Source: DAOUMU01 sp034409055
GTDB lineage: Bacteria > Chloroflexota > Anaerolineae > 4572-78 > J111
Reading direction: 5' to 3'
DNA length: 24,084 nt
Assembly: GCA_034409055.1 (NCBI GenBank)
Contig: DAOUMU010000455.1
Coordinates: 1-24,084 of the forward strand
Of the stretch, positions 23,131 through 24,084 are shown piece after piece. The notes below the pieces were generated by a model. That model did not search any database, had not been told where the DNA came from, and saw nothing but the letters and a program-made list of their open reading frames with translations. Within the stretch, counting starts at the first letter, position 1; each line of letters opens with the position of its first letter. The position numbers and the translations under genes are program-made.

Positions 23131-23913
23131 TCAACGCGATGGCTTTAGCCTCAGTAGTTGCAGCAAAGCCTCCTCAAAAAATTCAGGTTCGACGTGCTTG
23201 AGGGTAGCCCGGCGACCTTCCAGGCGTTCGTCGAGCGACCACAGGGTCGATTGGTAGGCAGCCCAATGGGTGACCAGGTTGTCTGTTTCTAAAAAGGCCA
23301 GACTGGGCGCTTGGGCAAAGCTGTCCAGGTCAATTTGGGGAGATTGATGGGCCTGCCACCAGGCCCAGACAATGAGTGGAAAGATTTCACGGGCTACCGG
23401 AAGCTTGCCGGCAAACTGATAGTCGCCTGTACGCTGGCCAGGGATGAGGACCCCAAAGGCGGCCAGGGTTCGTAAAAAGGCGCTGGCGGCGTTGGTGACC
23501 ACCTTGCGCTGGCCAAAGACGGCACTAACGTGCCGGCGCAGTTCACCGCTGGCCAAGGTATCGCCGGGGGCGTAGCGGTGGGTAAGAAAGCGACTAATTT
23601 CCTGGGCGACCTCGTTCTGGGCAATGAGATGGGCCAGATAGGCCGGGGCCATGGTACTGGCCGGATAGGCCCGGCTGTAACTCACCCATACGTCCCTGGC
23701 CGCAGTACGGCGGGCGTTACGGCTGCCTGCGGTGGTCACGAAATAACGTAAAATGATGCTTAAACTATTACGGCGGGTTTTTTGGCCGCCTAACTCCTGC
23801 ATCGTCTGGCTCAAGGCTGCCTGAACCAGCTCACCGATGGGCTGTTCTGGCTGCCACAGGTGGTGAACGTCGTGGACCCATTCGGGTTTGACAGGAAAGT
23901 CGAGGCCGATCAT
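23131..23913 (-). CDS. Uncharacterised protein, possible winged-helix or BrxA-like fold
   Basis: 260 residues. I do not recognise the family. No signal peptide or membrane helix is apparent, so it is probably cytoplasmic. Mostly helical, rich in Ala, Arg and Leu. The middle (about 120-170, ASGELRRHVSAVFGQRKVVT, then SAFLRTLAAFGVLIPG) looks like a winged-helix-type segment. Its tone resembles the DUF1819/BrxA proteins of BREX phage-defence loci, but the match is by impression only, and no BREX partner gene is adjacent downstream. ATG start with GAGGTG eleven bases upstream, a little far. The gene stands alone, between moeA and the heptamer repeat at the window end. Confidence 0.65.
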   Translation of the reverse strand: MIGLDFPVKPEWVHDVHHLWQPEQPIGELVQAALSQTMQELGGQKTRRNSLSIILRYFVTTAGSRNARRTAARDVWVSYSRAYPASTMAPAYLAHLIAQNEVAQEISRFLTHRYAPGDTLASGELRRHVSAVFGQRKVVTNAASAFLRTLAAFGVLIPGQRTGDYQFAGKLPVAREIFPLIVWAWWQAHQSPQIDLDSFAQAPSLAFLETDNLVTHWAAYQSTLWSLDERLEGRRATLKHVEPEFFEEALLQLLRLKPSR

Positions 23914-23942
23914 AATGCGGTGTTCACCTCATTAGATAAGAT

Positions 23943-24084
23943 GCGTGAAACGTGTTGGGTAGTTCCGAAAAAATAATTGTCCCAACTCCGTGAAACGTGA
24001 AGCGTGAAACGTGATGTTTTTACGCCATAAATCCTCACGTTTCACGTTTTACGCTTCACGCCACCGAAAGTTTTGGGATGATTT
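23943..24084. repeat. Inverted repeat with CGTGAAA heptamers
   Basis: The left arm 23989-24014 is CGTGAAA, CGTGAAG, CGTGAAA, CGTGA. The right arm 24035-24060 pairs with it at 23 of 26 positions. Outer sequences AAATAATTGTCCCAACT and AGTTTTGGGATGATTT also pair imperfectly. A lone GCGTGAAACGTG lies at 23944-23955. It is the same design as 13415-13565 with G for A in the heptamer. Confidence 0.7.

Overview
This is about 24 kb of bacterial DNA with moderate GC. The best fit is Chloroflexota, probably Anaerolineae-like or Caldilineae-like. The reasons are secreted proteins with Thr/Pro-rich linkers and DUF11, PKD and Calx-beta modules, a secreted protein ending in a YLP-type C-terminus, a MacAB-like export operon without an outer-membrane partner, and intergenic DNA crowded with short palindromic and heptamer repeats. 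The taxonomic call is inference, because no rRNA or other marker gene is present. I see no tRNA, rRNA, CRISPR array or transposase.

Layout (minus strand unless stated). 1-4169: a 5' fragment of a CARF-domain gene, an intact CARF + LuxR-type HTH paralogue, and upstream of it a 746-residue fused two-half 6-phosphofructokinase of the animal/fungal type, driven by a strong consensus promoter. 4170-9595: a five-gene run of a small membrane protein, a MacA-like adaptor, a MacB-like ATPase, a MacB-like permease, and an SH3b/beta-propeller lipoprotein. 9597-10035: a 113-bp inverted-repeat element and a six-unit tandem array. 10039-10800: a Yip1-family membrane protein. 11159-13391 (plus strand): a NarL-type two-component pair. 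13708-20051: three secreted or surface proteins, two sharing a large N-terminal module and one ending in an LPETG motif plus an anchor. 20303-22983: hemA (glutamyl-tRNA reductase) and moeA (molybdopterin molybdotransferase), separated by a second copy of the 113-bp element. 23131-23913: an unrecognised protein. 23914-24084: a heptamer inverted repeat.

How the genes may work together. The CARF-HTH protein has the architecture of a transcription factor that senses a cyclic oligonucleotide, or another ligand bound by a CARF fold. It lies directly behind the PFK gene with no CRISPR machinery in view, which makes it the most interesting candidate for an undescribed signalling or regulatory unit. 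The adaptor, ATPase and permease form a MacAB-type transporter, probably exporting a peptide, lipid or lipoprotein. The three surface proteins probably form an envelope locus. The second theme is the repeats: at least three families of small hairpin elements, many of them sitting within ten bases of a stop codon.
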